Notes: generated from the sequence alone by a model not told the origin. Positions 26,714 through 37,822 are shown, counted from the first letter of the stretch. The stretch: 64,000 bases of DNA from Candidatus Brocadia sp. WS118 (GCA_007618135.1 PHFX01000005.1:32369-96368), one strand, 5' to 3'. Program-made: numbers and translations.

Positions 26714-26800
26714 AGATTCCTCTCAATCAATAAATTAATGCGCCAAAAACAGAATAAACAGGAGCACTACAAAGAAGTAGTCTGACAGATATCTTGCCTC

Positions 26801-28453
26801 TTAATCTGCGCTGATTCCGTCTAAAAATCCTTCAAGTTTCCGGCTTCTAATCGGATGTTGCAGTTTCCGTACGGCTTTTGCCTCAATCTGCCTTACCCTC
26901 TCCCGCGTGACTTTAAATATTTTGCCCACCTCTTCAAGGGTATAGGTATAGCCGTCACCAATACCATACCGGAGTTTAATGATTTCTCTTTCGCGGTACG
27001 TTAACGTCTCTAATACATTTTCAATCTTATCCTTGAGCATCTCCTGGGTTGCGGCAGAAACAGGGGATTCCGCCTTTTCGTCCTCAATAAAATCACCAAA
27101 GGAGCTATCTTCGCTTTCGCCGACAGGCCGGTCCAGCGAGATTTGGTGCCGGGATATTTTAAGGACACGCCGCGCTTCTCCTACCGTGATCTTTACTTCT
27201 TTTGCAATCTCTTCTATCGTTGGTTCACGACCCTTTTCCTGTAGCAGTTTCTTAGAAACATTTCTTATTTTACTCATTGTCTCGATCATATGCACAGGAA
27301 TACGTATTGTTCGTGCCTGATCTGCAATTGAACGGGTAATTGCCTGACGTATCCACCACGTAGCGTAAGTACTGAATTTGTATCCTCGCCGGTATTCATA
27401 TTTATCAACCGCCCGCATGAGGCCGGTATTTCCTTCCTGAATCAGATCCAGAAAACTCAGTCCACGATTCCGGTATTTTTTTGCAATGCTTACGACCAGC
27501 CGGAGATTTGCGCCAGAGAGTTTTCTCTTGGCGGATTCGTGTTCTCGATAAATACTTTCAACGGAGTCTACGCGCCGTTTCAAACTTTTGGAAGATTCCA
27601 GAACCAACTCTTCCAGTTTTACGAATTGCGATTCCAATTCTTTGTAATGGCCATTGGATCGGGAACGTTGTTTCGATTCAAACATCTGGTTTTCTAAAAA
27701 CTCCATTTCAAGAATGATCTCCTGGAGTTTTTTCATCATGGGCTGGATTCGTTTTGTGCGAATGTTGATTTCCTCAAGCAGATCTATTCCCTTTCGTCTT
27801 CTGTTTCTAATTGTACGGAGGAGTTTTATTCTTTCCTTTTTGGAAATCTGTTTCCGTTTCGCCCGCAGGTAATCTTCTTTGTTTTTTTGGAGGAGGGATT
27901 TGAGAATTTTTGCACTTCGTGGAAATTGTTCTAAAATCTCGTCCTTGCAATTGTCGACCATTGCATTCACCTTCAGGGTGCGGTCGAACGATAGCTCTCC
28001 ATTATTGACATCCTCTAATATCCTTAAACAGGTTGCCAGCGAAAGATCGGAATGAAGGACTTTCTTTAAAAATCTCTTTCTGGTAATTTCTATCTTTTTC
28101 GCAAGCATGATCTCTTCGTCTCGGGTGAGCAAAGGAATTTCACCCATCTGCGTGAGGTACATACGAACCGGGTCGTCTATCTTTTCGGTGATGGTCGGAA
28201 CTTCACCAAATTCTAAGTCGACTTCCGGATAGGGTTCTCCCTCTTCTGTCTCAACAACGTCGCGGCTTTCAATCTCAGTCTCGTCGATCAAATCGATGCC
28301 TAATTCATCCAGCATCATTAAGATATCATCAATCTTCTCGGGGGAAATATCAGCATCATCAGGCAAGATATCATTCAGTTCTTCGTACGTTAAATAGCCC
28401 TTTTCTTTGCCTTTTTGCACAAGCTGCTTGATTTTTTGGTTTAAACTTTCCAT
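26801..28453 (-). CDS. rpoD: Primary sigma factor RpoD (sigma-70)
   Basis: Housekeeping sigma factor, about 550 aa. Region 1.1 is present ([21 protein letters not shown]). Region 1.2/2.1 shows [21 protein letters not shown], region 2 [42 protein letters not shown], region 3 [11 protein letters not shown] and region 4 [28 protein letters not shown] start at ATG 28453, not the upstream TTG at 28477, because it gives the usual [13 protein letters not shown]-terminus and a GAGGAGG lies 11 nt upstream. dnaG lies directly upstream, a widespread order. Confidence 0.95.
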   Translation of the reverse strand: MESLNQKIKQLVQKGKEKGYLTYEELNDILPDDADISPEKIDDILMMLDELGIDLIDETEIESRDVVETEEGEPYPEVDLEFGEVPTITEKIDDPVRMYLTQMGEIPLLTRDEEIMLAKKIEITRKRFLKKVLHSDLSLATCLRILEDVNNGELSFDRTLKVNAMVDNCKDEILEQFPRSAKILKSLLQKNKEDYLRAKRKQISKKERIKLLRTIRNRRRKGIDLLEEINIRTKRIQPMMKKLQEIILEMEFLENQMFESKQRSRSNGHYKELESQFVKLEELVLESSKSLKRRVDSVESIYREHESAKRKLSGANLRLVVSIAKKYRNRGLSFLDLIQEGNTGLMRAVDKYEYRRGYKFSTYATWWIRQAITRSIADQARTIRIPVHMIETMSKIRNVSKKLLQEKGREPTIEEIAKEVKITVGEARRVLKISRHQISLDRPVGESEDSSFGDFIEDEKAESPVSAATQEMLKDKIENVLETLTYREREIIKLRYGIGDGYTYTLEEVGKIFKVTRERVRQIEAKAVRKLQHPIRSRKLEGFLDGISAD

Positions 28454-28570
28454 ACAAAAGATAAACCTCCTCAACAATGTTAATGTATCTGAATAAAGAT
28501 GATCGATAATGGTCTTTTTGTTTAATCGTAATCTGTTTCACACCCAATAGAATAAAAGTGCCCTAAGACT

Positions 28571-30367
28571 TCACGTTTTATTTTTTAGGATGTGGATGTT
28601 TTTGCTTTTCCTGTGAAATTCGTCCAACGATACAAGAATATCTTCTTCGTTGTTGCTGGCCATAATAGTCTTTAGCGTTTTTTCCTTTGCTTGGTAACGC
28701 TCTTTTTTGCTATTCCGCCGTTTAAAAAAATGAATGCATGCCTCTAATCTCTTATCCTGATTCGTAATATGTTGAAATTCCTTTGTTGTTATAATATCCA
28801 TCAGCGTTTTATTGAGTTGTACGTCATCCAATATATGCAACACGTCTTCCTCTCTTACCACAGTATTTTTGCGATATAATTCGACTATTTTTCCTGCAAT
28901 CTTGAAGAGATCCCTGTTGTTAAATTCCTCAAGGCCTATCTCCTCCAAGACTCTGGGTATAAGTTCATTGCAGGATAACATCAGATAGAGAAGTTCCCGC
29001 TCAGCGGTGAATGAGGCGTCTAATCGACGTGAAGCCGTTTGTTTCTCATCTGCAAAAGAAGTGTGTCTGTTGAATTTTTTCAATTGGATACGCAGTGTCG
29101 CTTCGTCAATAGACATATGTTCGGCAATCCACTTAATCAGTAAATTGCGTTTGATAATATCAGGCATTTTCATTGCCGTAGAAAGAACGTCGTGTATGGC
29201 ATTTGCCTTTCCCTGAATCGTTGATGTGTCCCATTTTGATGAGGCAGTTTCGATTTTAAAACTAAAAAAATCTTTTGCATCATGAACATACGCTAAAAAT
29301 TTGTCAACGCCCTCCGCCACGAGGAAGTCACACGGGTCATAATCCTTGGGTAGTTGTGCAATTTTCACATCGAATTCTTCTTCAATAAAAACGTCCAGAT
29401 TTCTGTCAGAAGATTTCCACCCCGCAATATCTGAGTCCAGAAGTAATATCACCTGATTGCAATATTGCCGTAAAAGCCTCAAATGGTGCCTTGAAATGGC
29501 CGTTCCCATTACGGCGACCGACCATTCTATGCCGTTCTGATGTGCCATGATGACATCGGTGTAGCCCTCCATGAGTATGACTTTACGGTGTTTCAAAATT
29601 GAATTTTTTGCCTGGTCGATCCCGTAAAGGACATTGCTTTTGTTGAAAAGAACGGTTTCAGGTGAGTTGAGATATTTGGGAAGTGAATCATCCAGTGCCC
29701 TTCCGCCAAAACCGACGACCTGCTTCCTTGAGTCAGAGATAGGAAACATCAATCGATTGCGAAAACGATCGTAATAGCCATTCCCCTCCTTCTTGGATAT
29801 AACTAACCCCGTCTTTTCTAACAGGTTCTTTGAAATATTACGCCCATTACATACCCTTAATAACGAATCCCAACTGTTAGGGGCATATCCGAGACAAAAG
29901 TTTTTTATAGACTGATCGTTAATGTGCCTTTTCTTTAAATAATCTCTTGCTTCTTTTCCCTGCTCGCTATCGAGCAATACTTTGTTATAAAACCTTACAG
30001 CAAAATTGTTTATATTGAACAACCTGGTCTTTTCTGTAACGGAAAGAGACGGTTTATTTGTATTGTTCAAATGAGAAAGATCAATATGTGACTTGGAAGC
30101 TACTATCTTTACAGCCTCCACGAATTCCATGCCTTCCTGTTTCATCAGAAAATTAAAAACCGTTCCACCTTCACCACAACCAAAGCACTTAAAGAGTTTC
30201 TTTTCTGGATTTACCGTGAACGAAGGAGTTTTTTCGGAATGAAAGGGGCATAAACCAAGAAAATTTTTCCCGCTTTGCTTTAAGTTGACATACTCTGATA
30301 TGATTTGAACAATATCTGAGGCAAGTTGTATCTCTGCAATCTTTTCTTGTGGGATAAAATTTGCCAT
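28571..30367 (-). CDS. dnaG: DNA primase DnaG
   Basis: Synthesises RNA primers at the replication fork. The 598-aa protein has the N-terminal zinc finger (CPFHSEKTPSF...CFGCGEGG, residues 42-70), the catalytic core, and the TOPRIM domain with MEGYTDVIMAH and LLLDSDIAGWKSSDR supplying the metal-binding acidic residues. A C-terminal DnaB-interaction region follows. It lies 117 bp upstream of rpoD on the same strand. Confidence 0.95.
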   Translation of the reverse strand: MANFIPQEKIAEIQLASDIVQIISEYVNLKQSGKNFLGLCPFHSEKTPSFTVNPEKKLFKCFGCGEGGTVFNFLMKQEGMEFVEAVKIVASKSHIDLSHLNNTNKPSLSVTEKTRLFNINNFAVRFYNKVLLDSEQGKEARDYLKKRHINDQSIKNFCLGYAPNSWDSLLRVCNGRNISKNLLEKTGLVISKKEGNGYYDRFRNRLMFPISDSRKQVVGFGGRALDDSLPKYLNSPETVLFNKSNVLYGIDQAKNSILKHRKVILMEGYTDVIMAHQNGIEWSVAVMGTAISRHHLRLLRQYCNQVILLLDSDIAGWKSSDRNLDVFIEEEFDVKIAQLPKDYDPCDFLVAEGVDKFLAYVHDAKDFFSFKIETASSKWDTSTIQGKANAIHDVLSTAMKMPDIIKRNLLIKWIAEHMSIDEATLRIQLKKFNRHTSFADEKQTASRRLDASFTAERELLYLMLSCNELIPRVLEEIGLEEFNNRDLFKIAGKIVELYRKNTVVREEDVLHILDDVQLNKTLMDIITTKEFQHITNQDKRLEACIHFFKRRNSKKERYQAKEKTLKTIMASNNEEDILVSLDEFHRKSKNIHILKNKT

Positions 30368-30512
30368 TCAGTAGGAAGGGATAAATTATTTAAAATAATA
30401 TACAAACCCTAAAATTATATCATAAATATTAATATTGTCAATAAATCGAGAGATAATTATTTATTTTATCGTGATGACAGAAGGGCATTTGGGAACACAA
30501 AATTGTGTCCAA

Positions 30513-31289
30513 CTACTTGTAAAGCCTCATGTTAACGCCATTTTTTATTAAATACTCCTTCACGGTTTGGATGGAAATCGTTCTATAATGAAAAATAGAG
30601 GCAGCCAGTGCTGCATCTACCTTTCCTTTCGTAAAAACCTCGTAAAAATGCTCCACTTTACCCGCTCCTCCTGATGCGATAATTGGGATGTTTACCGCTT
30701 CGGATATCGCTCGGTTTAATTCAATATCAAACCCATCCTTTGTGCCATCACGGTCCATACTGGTCAACAATATCTCGCCGGCTCCTTTTTTCTCAATGGT
30801 TCTTGCCCAGGCAACGGCATCCAGTCCGGTAGGTGTTCTGCCGCCGTTTATATAAACCTCCCATTTTGGTGTTTCAAAATTGCCTTGTGCCTTTTTTGCG
30901 TCGATTGCGATCACGATGCATTGACTACCAAATCGCCGGGAGGCCTTTGTGATAAACTCTGGCTCTTTAACCGCTGCCGTGTTGATGGAAACCTTATCTG
31001 CCCCCGCTGTAAGCAACCGGCGGATGTCGTCAATACTACGAATGCCTCCACCAACGGTTAATGGCATAAATACCTGTTCAGCGGTCTTCTTTACGACATC
31101 AAGAATAATATTTCTGTTTTCATGGGAAGCCGTAATGTCCAGAAACGTTAATTCATCAGCGCCTTCCTTGTCGTACCATGCCGCTATTTCTACAGGGTCA
31201 CCTGCATCCTTCAAATTTAAGAAATTGGTCCCTTTGACGACGCGTCCATCCTTAACGTCCAGACACGGTATAATTCTTTTCGCAAGCAT
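30513..31289 (-). CDS. hisF: Imidazole glycerol phosphate synthase cyclase subunit HisF
   Basis: Cyclase of histidine biosynthesis: turns PRFAR plus ammonia from HisH into imidazole glycerol phosphate and AICAR. The 258-aa TIM barrel shows [19 protein letters not shown] with catalytic Asp11, [37 protein letters not shown] with the second catalytic Asp, and [13 protein letters not shown]. No hisH is adjacent; the other his genes are elsewhere. Confidence 0.95.
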   Translation of the reverse strand: MLAKRIIPCLDVKDGRVVKGTNFLNLKDAGDPVEIAAWYDKEGADELTFLDITASHENRNIILDVVKKTAEQVFMPLTVGGGIRSIDDIRRLLTAGADKVSINTAAVKEPEFITKASRRFGSQCIVIAIDAKKAQGNFETPKWEVYINGGRTPTGLDAVAWARTIEKKGAGEILLTSMDRDGTKDGFDIELNRAISEAVNIPIIASGGAGKVEHFYEVFTKGKVDAALAASIFHYRTISIQTVKEYLIKNGVNMRLYK

Positions 31290-31390
31290 GAGTGGTTGAA
31301 AAATTCCTTCTGATAAAAAGTGAAGTGAGGTCGTAGAAAATATTTTCCGGGTATTCCATGGTAAAATTTACCTGGGCAGGAAGAGCAACG

Positions 31391-32185
31391 TTAGAAATCT
31401 TTTTCAGGGCTGCTGGCTTTTGCGTAAAGTCTTTTGGGTATGCGTCCGGAAAGGAATGCAAGTCGTCCTGCTTCACATGCGAGTTTCATTGCCTTTGCCA
31501 TGCAGACGGGGTCTTTTGCAAGGGCAATTCCTGTATTGAGTAACACCCCCTCACAGCCAAGTTCCATGGCAAGAGAAACATCAGATGCTGTACCAACACC
31601 AGCATCAACGATAATAGGAACCTTTGCTGATTCAAGGATAATCCGTATGTTGTTTTTATTTAAAATACCTTGTCCTGACCCAATTGGCGCACCTGCGGGC
31701 ATAACACTCGTTGCGCCTGCATCTTCCAGTTTCCGGGCGATAATAGGGTCGTCAGAGGTATACACGAGTACCGTAAAACCCTCCTTCACCAGCACCTCAG
31801 TTGCTTTTAACGTTTCCACAGGGTCGGGCAGGAGGGTTTTTTCATCACCAAGCACTTCCAGCTTAATCATATCGGACATGCCAGCCTCCCGCGCAAGACG
31901 TGCCGTCCTGATCGCCTCCTCTGCTGAGTAACATCCTGCGGTATTGGGCAATATCTTGTATCTTTTGGTATCGATATAGTCTAACAGGGACGTCGTCTCG
32001 TTTATCTTTACCCTGCGGACAGCAACCGTTACGACCTCTGCACCGCTGGCTTCCAGGGCGTCTTTCATAATTTCCATTGAAGGATACTTGCCGGTGCCAA
32101 CAAAAAGTCGTGAGGTAAACTCATACCTCCCGATCTTTAAGGCGGTATTCTCTATCCTCTTTTCGATCTTATCCGCCACCAACAA
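31391..32185 (-). CDS. thiG: Thiazole synthase ThiG
   Basis: Forms the thiazole phosphate moiety of thiamine from deoxyxylulose phosphate, a glycine-derived imine and the ThiS thiocarboxylate. The TIM-barrel motifs [18 protein letters not shown] (active-site region), [31 protein letters not shown] and DAGVGTASD are clear. No ATG is available near the N-terminus: the frame begins with TTG at 32185 (GTG at 32179) inside the end of thiS, so a non-ATG coupled start is required. Confidence 0.92.
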   Translation of the reverse strand: MLVADKIEKRIENTALKIGRYEFTSRLFVGTGKYPSMEIMKDALEASGAEVVTVAVRRVKINETTSLLDYIDTKRYKILPNTAGCYSAEEAIRTARLAREAGMSDMIKLEVLGDEKTLLPDPVETLKATEVLVKEGFTVLVYTSDDPIIARKLEDAGATSVMPAGAPIGSGQGILNKNNIRIILESAKVPIIVDAGVGTASDVSLAMELGCEGVLLNTGIALAKDPVCMAKAMKLACEAGRLAFLSGRIPKRLYAKASSPEKDF

Positions 32186-32369
32186 AGGTCACGACCTCCA
32201 GTACATCCGCATCCCGCAGCATCCGCGCAGAAAGTTCTTTCCTTGGAACGATATGCAAATTCAATTCTACGGCAATCCGGCTTTTATCGATTTTATACAA
32301 ATCGAGCAGACGCTCTATCGTTGTCCCCTCTGGGCATTCCCTTGTCTCTCCGTTTAGCGTAACCCTCAT
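32169..32369 (-). CDS. thiS: Sulfur carrier protein ThiS
   Basis: A 66-aa ubiquitin-like carrier. [22 protein letters not shown] opens the beta-grasp fold, and the chain ends in VTFVGGG, whose C-terminal Gly is adenylated and thiocarboxylated before sulfur transfer to ThiG. It overlaps thiG by 17 bp and lies 5 bp after the NfnAB-type gene. Confidence 0.9.
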   Translation of the reverse strand: MRVTLNGETRECPEGTTIERLLDLYKIDKSRIAVELNLHIVPRKELSARMLRDADVLEVVTFVGGG

Positions 32370-32374
32370 GTGCC

Positions 32375-34753
32375 CTAGCTCGCCATTGCGGCAGTTTTTT
32401 TCGACCTTACATAGGCGTCAATTGCCTTTGCCGCCTTTTTGCCCGCACCCATGGCCAGGATTACCGTTGCAGCGCCAGTCACTATGTCGCCTCCTGCAAA
32501 AACCCCTTCTTTGGTTGTCTTACACGTCTCCAGGTCTGCTACGATATTACCCCATTTATTAACCTGTATATCAGGTGTCGTAGATTGGACTAAGGGATTT
32601 GGCCCGTTGCCGATGGACATGATCAAACACTCGACATCTATTACAAACTCCGAACCTTTCACCGGGATGGGACGCCTTCTCCCGGATTCATCAGGCTCGC
32701 CCAGCTCCATGCGCACACACTCCAATCCTTTAACCCAGCCTTTTTCATCCCCCAGAATTCTGATGGGGTTCGTCAGGAACCTGAATTGCAAACCTTCTTC
32801 CTCTCCATGGTGAATTTCTTCAACCCTTGCAGGCATTTCTTCGCGTGAACGCCGATACACAACATACACATTCTCAGCGCCCAGGCGTAATGCGGTTCGT
32901 GCTGCATCCATAGCAACGTTTCCGGCGCCAATCACAGCCACATTCTTTCGCATGGCAATAGGAGTAGCATAGGTTGAATTATAAGCCCTCATCAGGTTGA
33001 CCCTGGTCAGGTATTCATTGGCGGAATAAACGCCATTCAGGTTTTCTCCCGGAATTCCCATAAACATGGGCAATCCGGCGCCGGTGCCAACGAAAACTGC
33101 ATCGAAACCATTCTGGAGCAGGTCATCCACGGTTTGTGCCTTGCCGACGACGGCATTCACTTCGACTTTAACTCCTAATTTCCGAAGGTACTCGACCTCA
33201 GATTCTACAATCGTCTTGGGTAATCTGAATTCCGGAATTCCGTAAACCAACACGCCTCCAGCCTTATGCAATGCCTCGAATATCGTTACATCGTGTCCCA
33301 TCTTGATTAATTCACCCGCACAGGCAAGGCCGGCAGGGCCGGCGCCTACAATCGCTACTTTATAACCTGTCTTTTCCGGTATCGCAGGTATTTCCACGGC
33401 GCCCTGTTTTCGTTCATAGTCAGCAACAAAACGTTCCAGATTTCCAATGGCCACCGGTTTGAATTTCTTTCCGACAATACACACCTTCTCACATTGATCT
33501 TCCTGCGGACACACCCGGCCACAAACGGCAGGCAGGGCGTTTGTTTCTTTAATCTTCTTTGCCGCAGCAAGAAAGTCACCTTCCGCAATGAGCTTGATAA
33601 ATCCCGGAATGTCAATACTTACCGGGCACCCGTCACAGCATAGGGGTTTCTTGCATTGCAGGCACCGCAATGCCTCCTGCCGGGCCATTTCCGGCGTGTA
33701 TCCGTAAGGCACTTCCTCAAAATTCTTTATCCGGTTTTTGGGCTCCTGTTCCGGCATCTTCTGTCGCGGGATGGCACCCATCTTCTTTGCGGCTGGCTTT
33801 CCCCCGCCGGTCTCAGCGCCGGAAAAACCAGCGGCCAATTGGTCAACAACGGCATGCCCTTCAGATGCGTGCATCGAGACAGCAGGCCTGTGAACCGTAC
33901 CTGCCCGGTCTTCCGGCGGTTTCCAGCAGGAACTATCCTGGCTTACACTGGGTACCCGGGGTTCCTTGTTTGCATACGTTTTCAACCGTTGCGATAAATT
34001 TTCATAATCCACCTGGTGTCCGTCAAACTCCGGACCATCCACACAGACAAACTTGGGCTTGTTATCGATCAAGACCCTGCAACAGCCACACATGCCGGTT
34101 CCATCAACCATGATTGGGTTAAGACTAACAATTGTCTTGATGTTATAAGGTTTGGTAAGTTTGCTGACAGCGGCCATGAGCGGTACCGGCCCTACGGCGA
34201 AGACAACGTCAATCTTCCTTCCTTTGTTAATCATATCCTGGAGTATTTGCGTAGGGAAGCCCTTGATGCCTTTGGAGCCATCGTCAGTGGCAACCATGAA
34301 CTCGTTGCTGCATGCCTGCATCTCCTTTTCGCAAATCAGCAAATCCTTGTTCCGTGCGCTAATAATGGATATTAATGTATTGCCGGCATCATGGAGCGCC
34401 TCGGCTATTGGCATTACGAGGGCGATACCCAAACCGCCGCCAATACAAACCACGGTTCCAAAATTTTCAATATGGGTAGGATGTCCTAAAGGCCCTACGA
34501 CATCCAGTAAATAATCACCGGCGTTTAATGTGGACAACTGCCGGGTCGTATCGCCTGCAACCTGAAAGATAATGGTGATGGTGCCGCGGGCCGTATCAGA
34601 ACCAGCGATGGTTAAGGGAATTCTTTCTCCCGGCTCATCGATACGAAGCATGACAAATTGACCAGCCTTTCTTTTGCTGGCAATCTGAGGCGCCTCAATC
34701 TTCATCATAAAATTAGATTCTGCGATCTTTGCCTTTTCAACAATCTTGAACAT
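32375..34753 (-). CDS. nfnAB: Fused NADH-dependent ferredoxin:NADP+ oxidoreductase (NfnA-NfnB fusion)
   Basis: A 792-aa fusion. Residues 1-270 form the NfnA-like module: FAD-binding barrel (AGQFVMLRIDEPGERIPLT), NAD domain (VVCIGGGLGIALVMPIAEAL) and a C-terminal cysteine site (VDGTGMCGCCRV) for a [2Fe-2S] cluster. After a linker of about 55 residues, the NfnB/GltD-like module has two [4Fe-4S] ferredoxin-like motifs (CLQCKKPLCCDGCP and CGRVCPQEDQCEKVC), FAD GAGPAGLACAGEL and NADP GAGNVAMDAARTA. The family couples NADH and reduced ferredoxin to NADP+ reduction by electron bifurcation. ATG 34753 beats the upstream TTG 34777. Confidence 0.88.
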   Translation of the reverse strand: MFKIVEKAKIAESNFMMKIEAPQIASKRKAGQFVMLRIDEPGERIPLTIAGSDTARGTITIIFQVAGDTTRQLSTLNAGDYLLDVVGPLGHPTHIENFGTVVCIGGGLGIALVMPIAEALHDAGNTLISIISARNKDLLICEKEMQACSNEFMVATDDGSKGIKGFPTQILQDMINKGRKIDVVFAVGPVPLMAAVSKLTKPYNIKTIVSLNPIMVDGTGMCGCCRVLIDNKPKFVCVDGPEFDGHQVDYENLSQRLKTYANKEPRVPSVSQDSSCWKPPEDRAGTVHRPAVSMHASEGHAVVDQLAAGFSGAETGGGKPAAKKMGAIPRQKMPEQEPKNRIKNFEEVPYGYTPEMARQEALRCLQCKKPLCCDGCPVSIDIPGFIKLIAEGDFLAAAKKIKETNALPAVCGRVCPQEDQCEKVCIVGKKFKPVAIGNLERFVADYERKQGAVEIPAIPEKTGYKVAIVGAGPAGLACAGELIKMGHDVTIFEALHKAGGVLVYGIPEFRLPKTIVESEVEYLRKLGVKVEVNAVVGKAQTVDDLLQNGFDAVFVGTGAGLPMFMGIPGENLNGVYSANEYLTRVNLMRAYNSTYATPIAMRKNVAVIGAGNVAMDAARTALRLGAENVYVVYRRSREEMPARVEEIHHGEEEGLQFRFLTNPIRILGDEKGWVKGLECVRMELGEPDESGRRRPIPVKGSEFVIDVECLIMSIGNGPNPLVQSTTPDIQVNKWGNIVADLETCKTTKEGVFAGGDIVTGAATVILAMGAGKKAAKAIDAYVRSKKTAAMAS

Positions 34754-35100
34754 ATCTCCCCTGCCTTTTTTAAACAATACTGTTAAAATACTTTAGATTA
34801 ATGAGAAAAAATAATTTTATTACAAAATTTTATACTAACGTATCAAAGAAGAAAATGCAAGGGAAAAGAAGGTTTGACAAAGGGCACGGTTTCCCATATA
34901 ATCGCCCTTTCATTGCGAACAAATTGAAACGGCCTGCCTTAAGCACAGCCAGGCAGCGCTTGCCTTTCTGGCGATTGATTGCCGGGGGGCATGTCGGTGT
35001 GGGTTTCGCTCTGACAAACGCTCCGCAGAATGATACGTCGCGCGATACACATACTGCGTCGGCCTGGTTAGGGGTGTTGCACATGAAAGGCACAGCCATC
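34754..35100. other. Divergent intergenic region before nrnA
   Basis: An open plus-strand frame runs through 34801-35100 in phase with nrnA, but its composition (basic, low-similarity N-terminus) does not look like protein. No clear promoter motif for either direction is seen. Confidence 0.4.
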
Positions 35101-36087
35101 ATGAAACAGTGTGAAGAAATCCATAACGTGGTAAAACACGATCAGCATTTCCTCATTACGACCCATGTCCGGTCGGATGGAGATGGTATCGGCTCAGAAA
35201 TAGCCCTGTATCATGCACTTGTGGGTATGGGAAAAACGGTCTTCATTGCCAACGACTCCCCAACTCCTCAGATTTATAAATTCATCGTTCCTCCTGAAGG
35301 GATGTATATCCATCCTCAAACTCCGAAAGATCGTCCGGATGTGGTCTTTGCCCTTGACAGCCCTACCCGTGAACGTCTGGGAAAGATTCAGGAAATTATT
35401 CCTCCGGATGCAGTAATAATAAATATTGACCACCATATCTCAAATGAATATTTTGGCGCAATCAATTGGGTGGCAGAGCATATGTGCGCCACCGGGGAAA
35501 TCATCCTCTCCCTCCTGAAGGGAATGAATGTCGAGATTACCCCTGATATTGCCACAGCGCTCTATGTATCGATTGTAACGGACACCGGACGATTTATGCA
35601 TAGCAATACTACACCGGCGGCGCTCAAGGCCGCTGCATTTCTCATCGAGTGTGGTGCAAGGCATGAAGAGATCTCCAGAAACGTTTACAATACGAACCCT
35701 TTTAACTTACTGCAATTGCATGCCCAGGTGCTCAACACCGCCAAGCTTCATGCCGGGAACCGGATTGCCACAGTCTGGCTGACGAAAGAAATGTTGGAAA
35801 AAACGCAGATAAATGCAATCGATACCCAGGAATTTGCTGACATTCCCGTGTCTATCGATGGTGTAATCGTTGGGGTGTTGTTTCGTGATATGACAAAACC
35901 CAATTGGGTCAAGGTAAGTTTCAGGAGTCGGAACGGATTTGATGTGAATGAAATTGCCGGTAAGTTTGGGGGTGGTGGCCACAAATATGCTGCTGGTTGC
36001 GAAATAGAGGGTAACATTGCCGGAGTTCAGCAAAACATCGTTGAAGTATTGGAAAAAGCTCTATTACAAAAAAATAGTGGTGCATGA
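35101..36087 (+). CDS. nrnA: DHH-family oligoribonuclease / pAp phosphatase NrnA
   Basis: Degrades nano-RNA and dephosphorylates 3'-phosphoadenosine-5'-phosphate. The 328-aa protein shows HFLITTHVRSDGDGIGSEIAL (DHH motif I), VFALDSP, NIDHHISNEYFG (DHH motif) and VTDTGRFMHSNT, then the DHHA1 domain with VSFRSRNGFDVNEIAGKFGGGGHKYAAGC (RNA-binding GGGH). I start at ATG 35101. ATG 35083 is also possible, and the frame is open back to 34801, but the extension does not look like protein. Confidence 0.88.
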   Translation: MKQCEEIHNVVKHDQHFLITTHVRSDGDGIGSEIALYHALVGMGKTVFIANDSPTPQIYKFIVPPEGMYIHPQTPKDRPDVVFALDSPTRERLGKIQEIIPPDAVIINIDHHISNEYFGAINWVAEHMCATGEIILSLLKGMNVEITPDIATALYVSIVTDTGRFMHSNTTPAALKAAAFLIECGARHEEISRNVYNTNPFNLLQLHAQVLNTAKLHAGNRIATVWLTKEMLEKTQINAIDTQEFADIPVSIDGVIVGVLFRDMTKPNWVKVSFRSRNGFDVNEIAGKFGGGGHKYAAGCEIEGNIAGVQQNIVEVLEKALLQKNSGA

Positions 36088-36118
36088 GGTTCATGAACAT
36101 CTGTGATAAACCATTACC

Positions 36119-36919
36119 ATGTCCATCGATGAAATAAAAAAAGAATTGGCATCTATCCTGAACGCGGTTAAGACCAGGATTGAGATGGAAAAGGGGTTTG
36201 GAATAGATACTCTAACGCTCTCGAAACCAGTCACAGAATGCAGTTCACGTTCAGCAAAGTCTTCCACAAAAAACAAACCTATTGAGCATTCAACCACCGG
36301 AAAACACCCCGGCGATCAAACTTCTGTGACCGGAAAAGGCGAAAGGATTCAGATATTAGAAGCCCTGCAGAACGAAATGCTGGTTTGCCACAAATGCCTG
36401 CTGGGCAAGACGCGCACCCATCTTGTTTTTGGCTCGGGCAACCCTGAAGCACACTTGATGTTTGTGGGTGAGGCACCGGGTCGTGACGAAGACCTGCAGG
36501 GCGAGCCCTTCGTGGGTCGTGCAGGTCAATTACTGACAAAGATCATTGAGGCGATTGGCCTGAAGCGCAGTGATGTCTATATCGCCAACGTCCTGAAGTG
36601 CCGCCCGCCTGGCAACCGCAATCCCCTGCCCGAAGAAATCGTCCTCTGCATGCCCTATCTCCTGAAACAGATCGAGATCATCCAGCCGAAGGTCTTATGC
36701 GCCCTGGGCACCTTTGCTGCACAGACGTTACTCAATACAAAAGCTCCCGTAGGCACCCTAAGGGGTAGATTCCACGACTACAACGGCATCCCCATGATGG
36801 TCACCTTCCACCCGGCCTATCTCCTGAGAAATCCAAATGACAAGGCAAAGGTCTGGGAGGACATGAAGAAGGTGCGGGATTTTTTGGGTGAATTATCAGG
36901 AAAAGACTCGAAAAGGTAA
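36119..36919 (+). CDS. udg: Family 4 uracil-DNA glycosylase ([4Fe-4S])
   Basis: Removes uracil from DNA. The core begins near residue 85: [27 protein letters not shown] (motif A, GExPGxxE), then [13 protein letters not shown] and a further Cys at [10 protein letters not shown], giving the four cluster ligands, and [10 protein letters not shown] (motif B). The N-terminal 85 residues are a variable, charged extension common in bacterial members. It starts 31 bp after nrnA on the same strand. Confidence 0.9.
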   Translation: MSIDEIKKELASILNAVKTRIEMEKGFGIDTLTLSKPVTECSSRSAKSSTKNKPIEHSTTGKHPGDQTSVTGKGERIQILEALQNEMLVCHKCLLGKTRTHLVFGSGNPEAHLMFVGEAPGRDEDLQGEPFVGRAGQLLTKIIEAIGLKRSDVYIANVLKCRPPGNRNPLPEEIVLCMPYLLKQIEIIQPKVLCALGTFAAQTLLNTKAPVGTLRGRFHDYNGIPMMVTFHPAYLLRNPNDKAKVWEDMKKVRDFLGELSGKDSKR

Positions 36920-36931
36920 GCTTCTCTTTTC

Positions 36932-37822
36932 CTAACCCGATTGCTTAATCTCTGTAGGCGGTGCGTACCCTCCATGACGAGCTCTGTCTCGCCTGTCAAA
37001 GATTTCCTTAGAAATACCTTCGGCCTCTTTAATCCTGGCGGTGATTAGGAGAGACGCAAGGCCTTGCGTCTCATTGTTCTGAATACCCAGCCCTTCTACT
37101 GCGCTTTTATGGAATTGTTTAACGGTATCGTCAGACCAGTTATTTTGGCGTGCCACGTCATCAATCTCCAGGGCGTCTTCGATGGATAAATTATTGGTGT
37201 CGACGATGTCCTTCAGTGAAGCCATGAGCTGGATGTCAGGCTTGACAAATTCCAGCCCTTGTTGTATATTACTTGTGAGATTGCCGGGGAACGTTTCGGA
37301 CGTTTGAGAGGAGGGCTTCTCAGTGATCTTCTGTGAAGGTGTCTGAGAAGATGCATCGCTCGCCACTGGCGTCCCGGAAGAAGACTCCGGATGAAGCGTA
37401 TCGGAAGGTACGCCAGCACCCTGTGTGATATCTCGTTCAAGTAACGACTTCTCCACGGGAATGGGATTGCGACCCCCATCCTGGGCCTTCTTCAGTTTTA
37501 TATCTAATTGACCTTCCGGCAATTCATACGCCGAACGTACTCTGTATTTTCCATCCTTTAAAACAAATTCAGTTTTCGTTACTTTCCATATCTCAACAGA
37601 TGGCTGCGCTTGTTGCGTTTGTGCGGTTTTGTGTGTTTCCTGGGCTTGCCGGGCTTGCTCCGCCTGGGACACAGGGCTCCGTGCCCCTGCAACAAACGGA
37701 TGGGTGACGCTTGTCGCTCCCAATGTTGTTGCCGCTGCCGTAAAGATTGTATCACGCAGCGCCCTGAGATATTCCCCAGGGGTATGGCTCTTACCCAATA
37801 TCGCATAATCAACCGCAGACAT
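36932..37822 (-). CDS. Hypothetical protein, 296 aa, low-complexity Gln/Ser-rich
   Basis: I do not recognise it. The N-terminus (MSAVDYAILGKSHTPGEYLRALRDTIFTAAATTLG) is followed by a Gln/Ala-rich linker, a short beta-like segment (EIWKVTKTEFVLKDGKYRV), a Ser/Pro/Thr-rich middle and a helical, acidic C-terminus (ALEIDDVARQNNWSDDTVKQFHKSAVEGLG). No signal peptide or catalytic motif. No ribosome site precedes ATG 37822, and another minus-strand frame is open from 38124, so the true N-terminus or a frameshift is uncertain. It converges with udg with only 12 bp between. Confidence 0.6.
   Translation of the reverse strand: MSAVDYAILGKSHTPGEYLRALRDTIFTAAATTLGATSVTHPFVAGARSPVSQAEQARQAQETHKTAQTQQAQPSVEIWKVTKTEFVLKDGKYRVRSAYELPEGQLDIKLKKAQDGGRNPIPVEKSLLERDITQGAGVPSDTLHPESSSGTPVASDASSQTPSQKITEKPSSQTSETFPGNLTSNIQQGLEFVKPDIQLMASLKDIVDTNNLSIEDALEIDDVARQNNWSDDTVKQFHKSAVEGLGIQNNETQGLASLLITARIKEAEGISKEIFDRRDRARHGGYAPPTEIKQSG

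Noticed and set aside
34801..35100. 100-residue N-terminal extension of NrnA
   Set aside because: It does not look like the family and has no conserved motif; the DHH domain starts just after ATG 35101.
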